From contig NZ_CP031030.1 of the NCBI RefSeq assembly GCF_003711225.1, forward strand, positions 2,108,001 through 2,172,000: a stretch of DNA of 64,000 nt, written 5' to 3'. A model generated the notes under the pieces. That model saw only the letters and a program-made list of their open reading frames with translations, did no database searches and was not told the DNA's origin. Both the position numbers and the translations under genes were made by a program. This document shows positions 24,372-33,489 of this stretch, piece after piece. Source of the DNA: Runella sp. SP2 (GTDB lineage: Bacteria > Bacteroidota > Bacteroidia > Cytophagales > Spirosomataceae). Within the stretch, counting starts at the first letter, position 1. The number at the start of each line of letters is the position of its first letter.

Positions 24372-25190
24372 ATGAGTAATCGTTACGTAAAAGAATCATT
24401 TTCGTACTGGACGTCGCATCCAGACGATATTACGGAGGCGGACATTCCCTACCTCCAAGAAGCATCCGATTTGTACCCATATTGTCAAACACTACGGGTA
24501 TTGGTTGCTAAAGCGACTGCCCTTCATCAGCCAGACGTGGCCGAAGTTCCCATTCAAAAAGCCGCAGCGTATTCAATTAGTCGAAATACCTTGCGAAAAC
24601 TAATCCAAAACGAATTTCAATGGTCGCCCAATCTCAAGAGTAAAAAATTTGAAAATGTATTGTGGCCAGCTGATTATCAAAAGAAGGACGTAGAGTCATT
24701 GGCAAAACCCCGATGGAACTTGCCTGAATTACCAAAAATTAGTCTTTTTGACGAACCATTAGAATCATCACAGCAGAAAACATTAATGCCAGAATTGCCA
24801 CCTATTGACGACACGACATTGCGCGAGAACGTATTGCAGAATGATTTAGAACAGATTGAGAGTTCAACAGCCGAAGAAAATGTAAAGTTGCACCGAGAAC
24901 TAGAACGCCAAATTCAGATGGACATCATTGATAGCTTCATCGAAAATGAAGCTCGAATTGGACCCATCCGCGCTAACCTGAACGACGTAGTTAATGTTGA
25001 ACCAGAAGACCTCGCCAAAAAACGAAATTCTACCGTCAGAGGAGAGGTGGTAAGTGAAGGGATGGCGAGAATCATGGTGCGTCAAGGAAAAATTGAACGG
25101 GCCATTGAAATATACGAGCAACTGATGTTGAAAAAACCAGAAAAAAAGGCGTACTTTGCCGAAAAGATAAAAGACTTAACCACGGAGTAG
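24372..25190 (+). CDS. Conserved Cytophagales-type protein with C-terminal TPR-like repeat
   Basis: From the ATG at 24372 (MSNRYVKESFSYWTSHPDDI) the product has 272 residues. The N-terminal 80 are helical (YLQEASDLYPYCQTLRVLVA), the middle is Pro/Asp/Glu-rich and probably disordered, and the last 45 form one TPR-like hairpin (SEGMARIMVRQGKIERAIEI, YEQLMLKKPEKKAYFAEKIK). No signal peptide. It lies between lptE and secG on the same strand, a gene order I remember from related Bacteroidota, which suggests an envelope-related scaffold. Function unknown. Confidence 0.75.
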   Translation: MSNRYVKESFSYWTSHPDDITEADIPYLQEASDLYPYCQTLRVLVAKATALHQPDVAEVPIQKAAAYSISRNTLRKLIQNEFQWSPNLKSKKFENVLWPADYQKKDVESLAKPRWNLPELPKISLFDEPLESSQQKTLMPELPPIDDTTLRENVLQNDLEQIESSTAEENVKLHRELERQIQMDIIDSFIENEARIGPIRANLNDVVNVEPEDLAKKRNSTVRGEVVSEGMARIMVRQGKIERAIEIYEQLMLKKPEKKAYFAEKIKDLTTE

Positions 25191-25241
25191 CAAGTGAAAG
25201 GTTAATCTTGAACTAGAAAACTCATAACTGAAAACAAAAAA

Positions 25242-25604
25242 ATGTTTACCGTATTTATCGTTGTAATTGCTATTATCGCTGTATTGTTGGTTTTAATCGT
25301 ACTGGTTCAAAACTCTAAAGGAGGCGGTTTAGCAGGAGAATTTGGAGGAAGCGGTGCGAGCCAAATGTTTGGTGTAAAACGTACTACTGACCTTTTGGAA
25401 CAAATCACTTGGGGATTAGCAGGTGTGATGGCGATTTTGGCGTTGGTTTCGCATTTGTTCATCGGTGAGCCTCAAGCAGCAGGTGGAATCAATAGCGTAA
25501 ACGTAGAGAAAGCGAACCAACGTTCGTTGCCTGCGGCTCCAGCGCCTACAACACCTGCACCAGCAACTACACCAGCTCCTGCACAACAACCAGCGCAGAA
25601 ATAA
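25242..25604 (+). CDS. secG: Preprotein translocase subunit SecG
   Basis: Small inner-membrane subunit of the SecYEG channel. The 120 residues have two transmembrane helices (about 2-23 and 55-75) around the conserved loop QNSKGGGLAGEFGGSGASQM and FGVKRTTDLLEQITW. The C-terminal 35 residues are an Ala/Pro/Thr-rich tail common in Bacteroidota SecG. It is the last gene of the miaB-lptE-secG run and is followed by a strong terminator. Confidence 0.95.
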   Translation: MFTVFIVVIAIIAVLLVLIVLVQNSKGGGLAGEFGGSGASQMFGVKRTTDLLEQITWGLAGVMAILALVSHLFIGEPQAAGGINSVNVEKANQRSLPAAPAPTTPAPATTPAPAQQPAQK

Positions 25605-25634
25605 GTCAGTGTTGCTGCTTCCAATTGGAAGCCT

Positions 25635-25670
25635 AAAAGCCACGAAGAAATCAATTCTTCGTGGCTTTTT
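25635..25670. terminator. Terminator between secG and a convergent membrane-protein gene
   Basis: AAAAGCCACGAAGAA and TTCTTCGTGGCTTTT form a 14-15-bp stem with a 5-6-nt loop and T-tracts in both directions; it sits directly between two convergent genes. Confidence 0.92.
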
Positions 25671-25678
25671 TTATGGAT

Positions 25679-26101
25679 TTAAGAATAAGCGCTGGTGTAG
25701 CTTTGGAGTGTACCGAGGTATTTTTGGGGGAGACAAATCTGAATGCCGTCGATGGTACAGCAAATAAAGGTTTGTAGGAAAAAACGCTTACTTTCCCAAT
25801 GACGAATTTTTGTCCAAGGAAAAAGAAGTGGCGGATGCCCGAACTGGAAAAATGGCATAATGTGCAGATACATCCCTTCTTGGGTAAAGGCGAGCCGAAG
25901 CAAGCCGTTATAATTGGAGAGACCAACCCGCCCCGTCACGTTGGCATAAAAACCCTCTTTTAAGGGTTGGGTAGCGAATTTTTTAGCTAGGTTTTGCCAA
26001 CCACTGACGTGTGAAAAACCATAGACAATTACCGACCACAGAATGGAAAATACGACCATAAAAGCGAAGGCGATGCCTGCAATATACAATGCCATTTCCA
26101 T
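25679..26101 (-). CDS. Small membrane protein of unknown function
   Basis: A 140-residue protein with one N-terminal transmembrane helix (about residues 5-28) and a PH-like soluble domain of beta-strands (YANVTGRVGLSNYNGLLRLA, GMYLHIMPFFQFGHPPLLFP, WTKIRHWES). It follows the stand-alone LytTR gene by 4 bases and is probably regulated with it or forms a membrane-regulator pair. I do not recognise a family name. Confidence 0.65.
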   Translation of the reverse strand: MEMALYIAGIAFAFMVVFSILWSVIVYGFSHVSGWQNLAKKFATQPLKEGFYANVTGRVGLSNYNGLLRLAFTQEGMYLHIMPFFQFGHPPLLFPWTKIRHWESKRFFLQTFICCTIDGIQICLPQKYLGTLQSYTSAYS

Positions 26102-26105
26102 GAGT

Positions 26106-26516
26106 TTAGCTGGTTATTCGGTGGGCGAGTTGAAAAAAGTGATAGACTTGCTGAAATACCTTGCGTTTACGGCGCGCAATAGGTAGGCACACCCCATTTT
26201 GAAGATGCACTTCGTATTCAGGAAAATCACAGGAAGTAATCGAATCAAGATTGACTAAAAACGATTTATGAATGCGGGCGAAAGGATAGGTTTTTAGTTC
26301 TTGGTTGTATTCTTTTAAAGTTTTTGCCACCAGAAAACGCTGCCCGTCTTTTAGATAGATATTACTGTAGTTGACATCACTTTGGATATAAAGTATTTGA
26401 TTGATTGGGATACTGACAAAGCGATTCATGTAGGGTAATGTGAGTTTGGGAATGGAAACTTTCCGCTGAGGGACTTTTACAAGCTGGGGCAAAAGCGGGT
26501 GAGTGAGCGCGTTCAT
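26106..26516 (-). CDS. Stand-alone LytTR DNA-binding protein
   Basis: A 136-residue protein in which residues 25-130 match the LytTR domain (RFVSIPINQILYIQSDVNYS, NIYLKDGQRFLVAKTLKEYN, FARIHKSFLVNLDSITSC, VCLPIARRKRKVFQQVYHFF). No receiver domain precedes it. It is divergent from the large propeller kinase gene, which pairs with a full LytTR response regulator, so it may add to the same regulatory circuit. It probably forms an operon with the membrane-protein gene behind it. Confidence 0.85.
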   Translation of the reverse strand: MNALTHPLLPQLVKVPQRKVSIPKLTLPYMNRFVSIPINQILYIQSDVNYSNIYLKDGQRFLVAKTLKEYNQELKTYPFARIHKSFLVNLDSITSCDFPEYEVHLQNGVCLPIARRKRKVFQQVYHFFQLAHRITS

Positions 26517-26682
26517 AACTTCAAGGGGTTTTGTTATTTTGATGATTCAAAAATAAATTGGACAAAATCCCCGAAAAACTACCGATGAATAACTGGCGGC
26601 ATCTGTAAAAAGGTGGTGGACTTGGATGTATTTTTGGTAATTTGCTATTTTGGGGATTGTTCAAAACATTGATTGGAAAAAC

Positions 26683-29600
26683 ATGCGGCTTAAAGGCGGG
26701 CTTTTGTTGTACTTGCTAGGGTGGGGTATTCCATCGCTGTTTGCGCAGGTGTTTCAAAATGCTTGGGTAGAAAATTTTGACAACCGAAACGGCCTTTCCC
26801 AAAACACAGTTTGGAGCATCAGTCAAGATAGTCGGGGTTTTCTTTGGGTAGGTACCGACGATGGGTTGCTACGGTACGACGGGTATCAGTTCAAACCCTA
26901 TCGGGCGCAGATTGGCAAAGCAGCGGGGGGGCTTCCAAGCAATAGTATTCGGCAGTTATTCCACAATGGCGACGAGCACCTTTGGGTAGGGACACGGAAT
27001 GGCATTGCCCAACTCAATATATTGACGGATTCTATACGTACGTATTTGCCAAACGTTAGAATACGAAAAATCCTGCCAGGCGCAAAAGGGAAGCTTTGGG
27101 TTGGTACGAACAAAGGTCTTTATTTTCTAGATACTAAAAGCAAACGTACCTACTGCAAAATTCCTAAGCTTAATATACTAAATGCCGCACAGCTTGATAC
27201 CGACAGGCTATTGATTTCTACCAGCGACAACTATTGGTTGTTGGACGTCAAAAAAAATAAGTACAAGGTAGTGTCTTTTGGGCTGGCTCCCGACAATGAC
27301 ATTCGTCCGATGCAAGTATATAACAACTTGATTTGGATCGGGGTTGAAAATGAAGGCGTTTGGGTTTTTGATAGTCATTCCCTGAAATTGGTAAAAAAGT
27401 ATTCTTTACGAGCCTTTTTTCCTGAGCTTATTACATTCCCAATTCGGTCGATGACAATTGGCAAAAATGGGAGATGTTGGTTGAGCCTACAGTCGGGGTT
27501 GGTTTGTTTGGATACCAAAACCGAAAAAATGGATTTTCTGCCGTCCGATTTGACGTACCAGCGCCTCAACAGCCTCAAAGGATCGCCGCTGAACGACATT
27601 TTTGAAGATAATTCGGGTTTAGTGTGGGTGGGAAGTAATAACAGTGGGCTGAACAAAATAAATCTTCGATTGGGTAAATTTCGGACCATAAATCAAGATA
27701 ATGGGCTGAATTACAACTTTGTTTTGTCTTTTGCTGAGTCGGGCGAGAATCTGTTGGTGGGAACAGATGGTGAAGGAATCAACGTGTGGAATAAGAAGAC
27801 TGGAAAAGTGAGGGTGAGCAAGCCAGAAACAGAAGGGCGAAGCCAGGTCTTTGCAATGATTGAGGTCGAACCAAGCCTTTTTTGGGGGGCAACGAGCAAT
27901 GGCTTGGTGCAGTTTGATGCTAAAAAAGGAAATTTTACCGCACCTTCGCTTGCGTGTAAGGCAGCCTTCGATACGCTCCAATCAACCGCAATTCGGACGA
28001 TTTATATGGATAGCCGAAAGCGGGTTTGGATGGGGACGGCCAAAGGGTTATTTACGTTTGATTATCCGACAAAAGCATATCGTTTTTGGGGCAATGCAAG
28101 CGGGTACGACGATTTGATAAACTCATTTAAAGAAGATTCAAAAGGGACAGTTTGGATTGGGAGAGGAGTAGGACTGCAAAAGTATTCGCCTATCAATGAG
28201 ACGATTGAGCCTGTGCCACTGGTGATACCTTCCACCAACACTGAGGTGGGGGATGTGAGTAGTGTCAACCTAAGTAGTGATTCAGTTCTTTGGATTAGTA
28301 GTTATCGGGTAGGTTTTGGGAAATACAATCCGCTTTCTAAGCAATTTAAACTATATACCACCGACGACGGCCTGCCCAACAGCATCGTGTATGGTTCGCT
28401 GGTGGATGACAATGGTCAAGTGTGGATGAGTACCAACATGGGGTTGGCACGGTTTAATCCTAAAAATGAGACTTTTACGGCTTTTGATGTACACGATGGT
28501 ATTCAAAATAATGAGTTTAATGGAGGTGCTTACATTAAGTTAGCTTCTGGCGAGATGGCGTTTGGGGGTGTCAATGGCTTTACTATTTTTCAACCTACAG
28601 GGTTACAACGTCGCGGTAGTCCTTCGCCTGTTGCCATTACAGAGGTCAAAGTGATGAACCATTCGGTGAATGTTTTTGGAAAGGGTATAATCGAAACGAG
28701 CTATACCGAAAACTTCTTGTCGTTTGAATTTGCCGCGCTAGATTTTATCTCACCCCAAAAGAATCAGTACGCTTATCAATTGGTGGGGGTTGATAAAAAT
28801 TGGGTATCCAGTGGAAACCGTCATTTTGTGAGCTATTCGCAAATTCCTCCTGGCGAATATACCTTTAAAGTAAAAGCGAGCAATTCGGACGGCGTTTGGA
28901 ACGAAAAACCCACAATTCTTAAAGTACGAGTGACGGCTCCTTTTTGGACTAAAGATTGGTTTCGACTTTTGGTGATTATGGCAGGTGTTGGGGCGTTGGT
29001 CGTGTTTTTTACGGGAAGAATACGCCGTATTCAGGAGAGAGAAAAAGAAAAAGCGATGCTCAATCGCCAGATTGCAGCGTTGGAAATGAAGGCGTTACGA
29101 GCGCAAATGAACCCGCATTTTATTTTTAATTGTCTCAATTCCATCAATAATTTTATTTTACACGACCAAAACCACCAAGCGTCGAAGTACCTCACCAAGT
29201 TTTCTAAATTGATTCGGCAAATTTTGGACAATACCGATACGCCACTTCAGCCTATTGAGCGAATTATGACTTTTATGAATCTATACGTTGAGTTAGAACA
29301 AATGCGTTTTGGGAAAAATAAGTTTGATTTTGAAATTAAAGTAGATCCTCGATTGGAAGCTCACGAAACCGTTTTCCCTACCATGATGATACAACCGCAC
29401 GTTGAAAATGCCATTTGGCACGGACTGATGCACCGTACGGAACAAGGCAAAATTATACTCTCGTTTCAAAGAGAAACTACAACGCTGGTGTCGTGTACCA
29501 TTGAAGACAACGGAGTCGGGCGTGCAAAATCGAAAGAGATAAGTAAACAATTGTCGCCCAGCCGAAAATCTAAAGGGACTCAAAACGTACTCGAAAGCAT

Positions 29601-29736
29601 CGAAACCTTTAACCGTCAGTACAATACCGAAGGAGCCAAAATCATTATCGACGATTTGTACGACCAAACGGGTGAGCCTTTAGGAACAAAAGTAAAAATA
29701 GTTTTGCCAGACATTGCCCAATTCAAGTTATGTTAA
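26683..29736 (+). CDS. Two-component sensor histidine kinase with periplasmic propeller domains
   Basis: About 1017 residues from the ATG at 26683. A signal peptide (RLKGGLLLYLLGWGIPSLFA) leads to roughly 14 propeller repeats (GLSQNTVWSISQDSRGFLWV, GTDDGLLRYDGYQ and similar), a Y_Y_Y domain (YAYQLVGVDKNWVSSGNRHF), one transmembrane helix (LLVIMAGVGALVVFFTG) and a LytS/YehU-type kinase domain with phospho-acceptor motif QMNPHFIFNCLNSINNFILH and a GHKL ATPase with IEDNGVGRAKS. In Bacteroidota such sensors often read polysaccharide or envelope signals. It overlaps the response regulator by 7 bases. No TonB/SusCD locus is adjacent. Confidence 0.94.
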   Translation: MRLKGGLLLYLLGWGIPSLFAQVFQNAWVENFDNRNGLSQNTVWSISQDSRGFLWVGTDDGLLRYDGYQFKPYRAQIGKAAGGLPSNSIRQLFHNGDEHLWVGTRNGIAQLNILTDSIRTYLPNVRIRKILPGAKGKLWVGTNKGLYFLDTKSKRTYCKIPKLNILNAAQLDTDRLLISTSDNYWLLDVKKNKYKVVSFGLAPDNDIRPMQVYNNLIWIGVENEGVWVFDSHSLKLVKKYSLRAFFPELITFPIRSMTIGKNGRCWLSLQSGLVCLDTKTEKMDFLPSDLTYQRLNSLKGSPLNDIFEDNSGLVWVGSNNSGLNKINLRLGKFRTINQDNGLNYNFVLSFAESGENLLVGTDGEGINVWNKKTGKVRVSKPETEGRSQVFAMIEVEPSLFWGATSNGLVQFDAKKGNFTAPSLACKAAFDTLQSTAIRTIYMDSRKRVWMGTAKGLFTFDYPTKAYRFWGNASGYDDLINSFKEDSKGTVWIGRGVGLQKYSPINETIEPVPLVIPSTNTEVGDVSSVNLSSDSVLWISSYRVGFGKYNPLSKQFKLYTTDDGLPNSIVYGSLVDDNGQVWMSTNMGLARFNPKNETFTAFDVHDGIQNNEFNGGAYIKLASGEMAFGGVNGFTIFQPTGLQRRGSPSPVAITEVKVMNHSVNVFGKGIIETSYTENFLSFEFAALDFISPQKNQYAYQLVGVDKNWVSSGNRHFVSYSQIPPGEYTFKVKASNSDGVWNEKPTILKVRVTAPFWTKDWFRLLVIMAGVGALVVFFTGRIRRIQEREKEKAMLNRQIAALEMKALRAQMNPHFIFNCLNSINNFILHDQNHQASKYLTKFSKLIRQILDNTDTPLQPIERIMTFMNLYVELEQMRFGKNKFDFEIKVDPRLEAHETVFPTMMIQPHVENAIWHGLMHRTEQGKIILSFQRETTTLVSCTIEDNGVGRAKSKEISKQLSPSRKSKGTQNVLESIETFNRQYNTEGAKIIIDDLYDQTGEPLGTKVKIVLPDIAQFKLC

Positions 29737-30491
29737 AAGCGCTCATCGTTGACGACGAACTCATGGGGTGCCAAGCCCTTAAAAAACTTCTTGAACTGTA
29801 TGCCCAAGATATTTACGTTATGCAGTTTTGCCATTCGGCCGACGAAGGTGCCCGCGCTATTCAAGTGCTGAATCCTGATTTGGTTTTTTTGGACATTCAG
29901 ATGCCTGGCAAAAGCGGATTCGATATGCTCGATGGCCTCGAACGGATTGATTTTGAGGTGATTTTTACCACGGGTTTTGATCATTATGCCGTAAAAGCCT
30001 TTAAAATTGGGGCGGTCGATTATTTATTAAAACCTATTGATGGCGATGAACTTGAGGCCGCGATTCAACGGGCGACGGAACGGATTCAAACCAAAAAATC
30101 ATCGGCTCAAAATGTAGAAATACTGTTGCAAAACCTTCGAGGTGGACAGTCGGAGAGTATGCAAATGGCGCTTCCGACGCAAGAAGGGATTTTTTACGTA
30201 CCGATTCGAGAAATTGTTCGCTGTGAATCAGATGCGAATTATACTATTTTTCATTTCATAGGTCGAAAAAAAATAATGGTGTCCAAAAACTTAAAAGAAT
30301 ACGAAGAATTGCTAAGTCCTTATGGCTTTGTACGGGTTCATAATCAGTACCTTATCAATTTGCGACAAGTGAAAAAATACATCAAAGGGGAGGGAGGAAC
30401 GGTGGTGATGAATGACGACGCTCAGATTGAAGTTGCCCGCCGTCGAAAAGAGGTATTTTTGGCTGAGTTGTCGAAATTGACCATTCGATAA
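29730..30491 (+). CDS. LytR/AlgR family response regulator
   Basis: 253 residues: an N-terminal CheY-like receiver (about 1-120) with acidic pocket VDDE, phospho-acceptor in LVFLDIQMPGKSGFD and the conserved Lys in DYLLKPIDG, then a LytTR DNA-binding domain (about 145-250: FYVPIREIVRCESDANYTIF, KNLKEYEELLSPYGFVRVHN, EVARRRKEVFLAEL). The start lies inside the end of the propeller kinase gene, so translation is coupled and they form a cognate pair. Confidence 0.95.
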   Translation: MLKALIVDDELMGCQALKKLLELYAQDIYVMQFCHSADEGARAIQVLNPDLVFLDIQMPGKSGFDMLDGLERIDFEVIFTTGFDHYAVKAFKIGAVDYLLKPIDGDELEAAIQRATERIQTKKSSAQNVEILLQNLRGGQSESMQMALPTQEGIFYVPIREIVRCESDANYTIFHFIGRKKIMVSKNLKEYEELLSPYGFVRVHNQYLINLRQVKKYIKGEGGTVVMNDDAQIEVARRRKEVFLAELSKLTIR

Positions 30492-30557
30492 CCCGCTTTT
30501 TGTTGTGAAAACGCCAAATACGTCGTTGTTTTGTAGCTGAATCAACTAGCTAAAGAC

Positions 30558-31766
30558 ATGGACCAAGTTTCGTATTGGCTTCATTACACCATTTTAGAAA
30601 ACAAACTCCGCGATTTACTTTGGTTTGTGGGCATATTGGGTTTAGGAATCATCCTTCGGCGTGGCCTTTCTTTTACGGTGAGTCGCACCATTTACCGTTT
30701 TATCAAAAGTGAGGCTGGTAACATTCCTGTGGCCGAATTTGTACGCCTCACTCGCCGCCCTTTTGAGTTTCTCATTACGCTAATAATTTTATTTTCAGCT
30801 TTTCATCACCTCAAAGTACCTTCCGAATGGAATTGGGCTTCGCCTGAAAAATTTGGCTGGCTGATGCTGTTGGAGCGAGCCTATCAAACAATGTTGTCGG
30901 TGGCTATTGGCTGGTTAGGAATTCGGCTTATAAAGTTTATCTCTTTGATATTCAAGCAGCAAGCTGCCGAAACTCCTACTGCTCTGGACGACCAACTTGT
31001 CCCATTTTTTAAAGACATTGCCATCGTTTTTTGGACCCTGACTTGTTTTTTTGTCATGCTCCACAAAGTGTATGAGGTAAACGTTTGGGCATTGATTACC
31101 AGTTTAGGGATTGGGGGAGTGGTGATAGCGTTGGCGGCCCGTGAAACGCTCGAAAACCTCCTTGCTTCGATAACCATCATGCTCGAACGCCCTTTTTTGG
31201 TGGGGCAGTCGGTAGTATTGGATAAGATTTCGGGTGAAGTTGAGCAAATTGGGTTTAGAAGCACGCGCGTTCGTTCGGACGATGGCAGTTTGATAACCGT
31301 ACCCAACCGCCTGATGGTGACGCAAGCCCTCGAAAATGTTTCACAACGTACCCACCGCCGCGCCAAGTATTACGTTCGGTTGGCTTACGATACACCTGCT
31401 GAAACCATTGAAAAAATCATCGAAGAAATTCGCGAGTACTTACTTTCTCAGTACATTACAGGATCGAAGGAACCCACGGTGCGGTTAGAGCTTTTAAGTG
31501 AAAGCTCGTTGGATATTGTCGTAATTTACCACGTGGGCACCTCTGTTTGGAAAGAATTTATGCGTGTGCGGGAAGAAGTGAATTTCAAAATTTTGGAAAT
31601 CGTCCGAACCCAAGGTGCCACTTTTGCCTTGCCAAGTCGAGCGCTTTTTGTGCGAGGGGTTGAAAATTTAACGCCAGCGAGTGAGGAGGAAAGTATTAGA
31701 AAATCGCAGCTTTCTGAAGCCACGCCGCTAAGTCCATCAGCCAAGCTACACCCACATGAACAATAA
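30558..31766 (+). CDS. MscS family mechanosensitive ion channel
   Basis: 402 residues with three to four N-terminal transmembrane helices (about 20-190) and the MscS pore and beta domain: VWALITSLGIGGVVIALAAR, ETLENLLASITIMLERPFLV, GQSVVLDKISGEVEQIGFRS, TRVRSDDGSLITVPNRLMVT. It opens under membrane tension to release solutes on osmotic downshift. Its C-terminal tail overlaps the end of the convergent CPBP gene by 71 bases, an unusually large overlap; the tail there (RKSQLSEATPLSPSAKLHPH) has no conserved sequence. Confidence 0.92.
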   Translation: MDQVSYWLHYTILENKLRDLLWFVGILGLGIILRRGLSFTVSRTIYRFIKSEAGNIPVAEFVRLTRRPFEFLITLIILFSAFHHLKVPSEWNWASPEKFGWLMLLERAYQTMLSVAIGWLGIRLIKFISLIFKQQAAETPTALDDQLVPFFKDIAIVFWTLTCFFVMLHKVYEVNVWALITSLGIGGVVIALAARETLENLLASITIMLERPFLVGQSVVLDKISGEVEQIGFRSTRVRSDDGSLITVPNRLMVTQALENVSQRTHRRAKYYVRLAYDTPAETIEKIIEEIREYLLSQYITGSKEPTVRLELLSESSLDIVVIYHVGTSVWKEFMRVREEVNFKILEIVRTQGATFALPSRALFVRGVENLTPASEEESIRKSQLSEATPLSPSAKLHPHEQ

Positions 31767-32634
31767 TACCGCCCCAGATACTTCTTGTTTGTAGGGCTAA
31801 CACACCAAGAATATAGCCTCCGAAAATAGAGCCGATGGTTTCGCCCAATGGTTTTCCAAAATGGAGAGAGGCATAACAAACGACCATTGGAATGATGACT
31901 CCTCTACCTAAAAATCGAGCCATTCCAATGGTCAAAAATCCTCGAAAAAGCCACTCAGTAATGCAGAAATCAAAACCATAACACACCTCATAAAATAAGG
32001 TAGTTGCCCAAGGTGCTACTCCAAAAAATTCGTCGGCATTAGAACCTTTGTAGGAAGGGTACGAGCGCAAAAAATCAGGTTGAAACGAGGCCCAACTAAT
32101 AAGGGGAACCATCAAAACAACCAAAAGCAAGTAGGGCTTTACAACAAACCATTGGGGACGTAGTCCGTAAAAGTAAGAAGGTTGCTTTTCAATGAAATAA
32201 TAAAAGAGTAAAAAAGGAAGTACGACGGTTAAAACCGAAAATAGGTTTGACAAACAATGGAAAGCAAAAATATAAATTTGTCCATCAAATAGCTCTCTAC
32301 TCCATTGGTTGTACGCATAAAAGCCGCCGTCTAATCCCAGCACTCCCAAGATAAATAGACTATACAGCCAGAAAGTGGGCGTACGTAGTGCAGAGGTTTC
32401 TTTTTTACAAAGGGTATAAATAAAAACGCCTCCGTAATAAGCGAAGGCGTATAGTAAAAAATACCAGAAAATGCGAATCGAGTTGCCACGATAACTATCA
32501 ATGATTCCCCGTTCTAAATTTATACGGTAATTGATGGCAATGATTACCACCAGAAAAACAGCCGTGAACCCATACGTTTTAGCATCAAAATCGGCTTTTA
32601 CGTGCTCTTTAAGGCTGTTCCAGATTTTTTTCAT
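31696..32634 (-). CDS. CPBP family intramembrane metalloprotease-like protein
   Basis: 312 residues with about eight membrane helices. The C-terminal CPBP (CAAX/Rce1-type) region shows FDFCITEWLFRGFLTIGMAR, where the usual EExxxR reads TExxxR (first Glu replaced by Thr), then YASLHFGKP with the second-motif His, and IIVHVGVAWLMDL. Loss of the first Glu may weaken catalysis; some members are non-catalytic. Its start overlaps the murQ stop by 4 bases, so the two form an operon. The substrate is unknown. Confidence 0.8.
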   Translation of the reverse strand: MKKIWNSLKEHVKADFDAKTYGFTAVFLVVIIAINYRINLERGIIDSYRGNSIRIFWYFLLYAFAYYGGVFIYTLCKKETSALRTPTFWLYSLFILGVLGLDGGFYAYNQWSRELFDGQIYIFAFHCLSNLFSVLTVVLPFLLFYYFIEKQPSYFYGLRPQWFVVKPYLLLVVLMVPLISWASFQPDFLRSYPSYKGSNADEFFGVAPWATTLFYEVCYGFDFCITEWLFRGFLTIGMARFLGRGVIIPMVVCYASLHFGKPLGETIGSIFGGYILGVLALQTRSIWGGIIVHVGVAWLMDLAAWLQKAAIF

Positions 32635-33446
32635 GACAAATTGCGACCAGCTTCAACAGCATTGCGAACGCTTCCGTGGGCATCCAACAGCGCTTGCGCT
32701 TCTTCGGGGGTTATGTGCGGCAATTCCTCTCGTACCATTCGGATGGCGCGTTGAACGAGTTTAAAATTGGTCATTTGCATATCCACCATTTTGTTGCCTT
32801 GCACGCGTCCAAGTTGAATCATGACCGAAGTGGAAATCATATTGAGGGCTAGTTTTTGGGCCGTTCCTGATTTCATGCGGGTACTACCAGTGACAAACTC
32901 GGGACCTACGACGATTTCGACGGGATATTCGGCCGCAGCGGCTACTTTAGACCCTACATTGCATACAATACACCCCGTCAGAATGCCTGCATTGCGGGCT
33001 TGATTGAGCCCACCAATCACATACGGTGTACGACCTGAAGCAGCAATACCAATCAGTGAATCTAGTTCGTCAATGTCATAGGCTTGGAGGTCAATCCAGG
33101 CCTGATTTGGGTCATCTTCGGCATTTTCGACGGCTTTGCGAATGGCACTGTCGCCGCCCGCCATGATACCAATAACCAAATCAAAAGGTACGCCGTAGGT
33201 TGGGGGGCATTCTGAGGCATCTACCACACCTAAGCGACCACTTGTTCCTGCACCAATGTAAAAAAGGCGACCACCTTGTTTCATTCTAACGACGATTTGC
33301 TCAACCAATGCCTCTATTTGAGGAATGGCTTTTTCGACGGCGTAAGGAACTGTTTTGTCTTCGTTGTTGATGTTAGTGAGCAACTCCCGAACACTCATCT
33401 GGTCGAGGTTGTCATAATGTGAAGTAGATTCTGTCGTAGATAGCAT
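32631..33446 (-). CDS. murQ: N-acetylmuramic acid 6-phosphate etherase
   Basis: Cleaves the lactyl ether of MurNAc-6-phosphate during peptidoglycan recycling. The 271 residues carry the SIS-domain motifs FYIGAGTSGRLGVVDASECP, GIAASGRTPYVIGGLNQARN, PEFVTGSTRMKSGTAQKLAL and NMISTSVMIQLGRVQGNKMV, and the C-terminal UBA-like helices. Neighbours are psd upstream and the CPBP gene downstream. It fits with the possible D-aminoacylase fusion and other peptidoglycan-turnover enzymes in the window. Confidence 0.96.
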   Translation of the reverse strand: MLSTTESTSHYDNLDQMSVRELLTNINNEDKTVPYAVEKAIPQIEALVEQIVVRMKQGGRLFYIGAGTSGRLGVVDASECPPTYGVPFDLVIGIMAGGDSAIRKAVENAEDDPNQAWIDLQAYDIDELDSLIGIAASGRTPYVIGGLNQARNAGILTGCIVCNVGSKVAAAAEYPVEIVVGPEFVTGSTRMKSGTAQKLALNMISTSVMIQLGRVQGNKMVDMQMTNFKLVQRAIRMVREELPHITPEEAQALLDAHGSVRNAVEAGRNLS

Positions 33447-33489
33447 GATTTTTAATGTCGAATGTCAAGTGCAAAGTGTCGAATAACAC

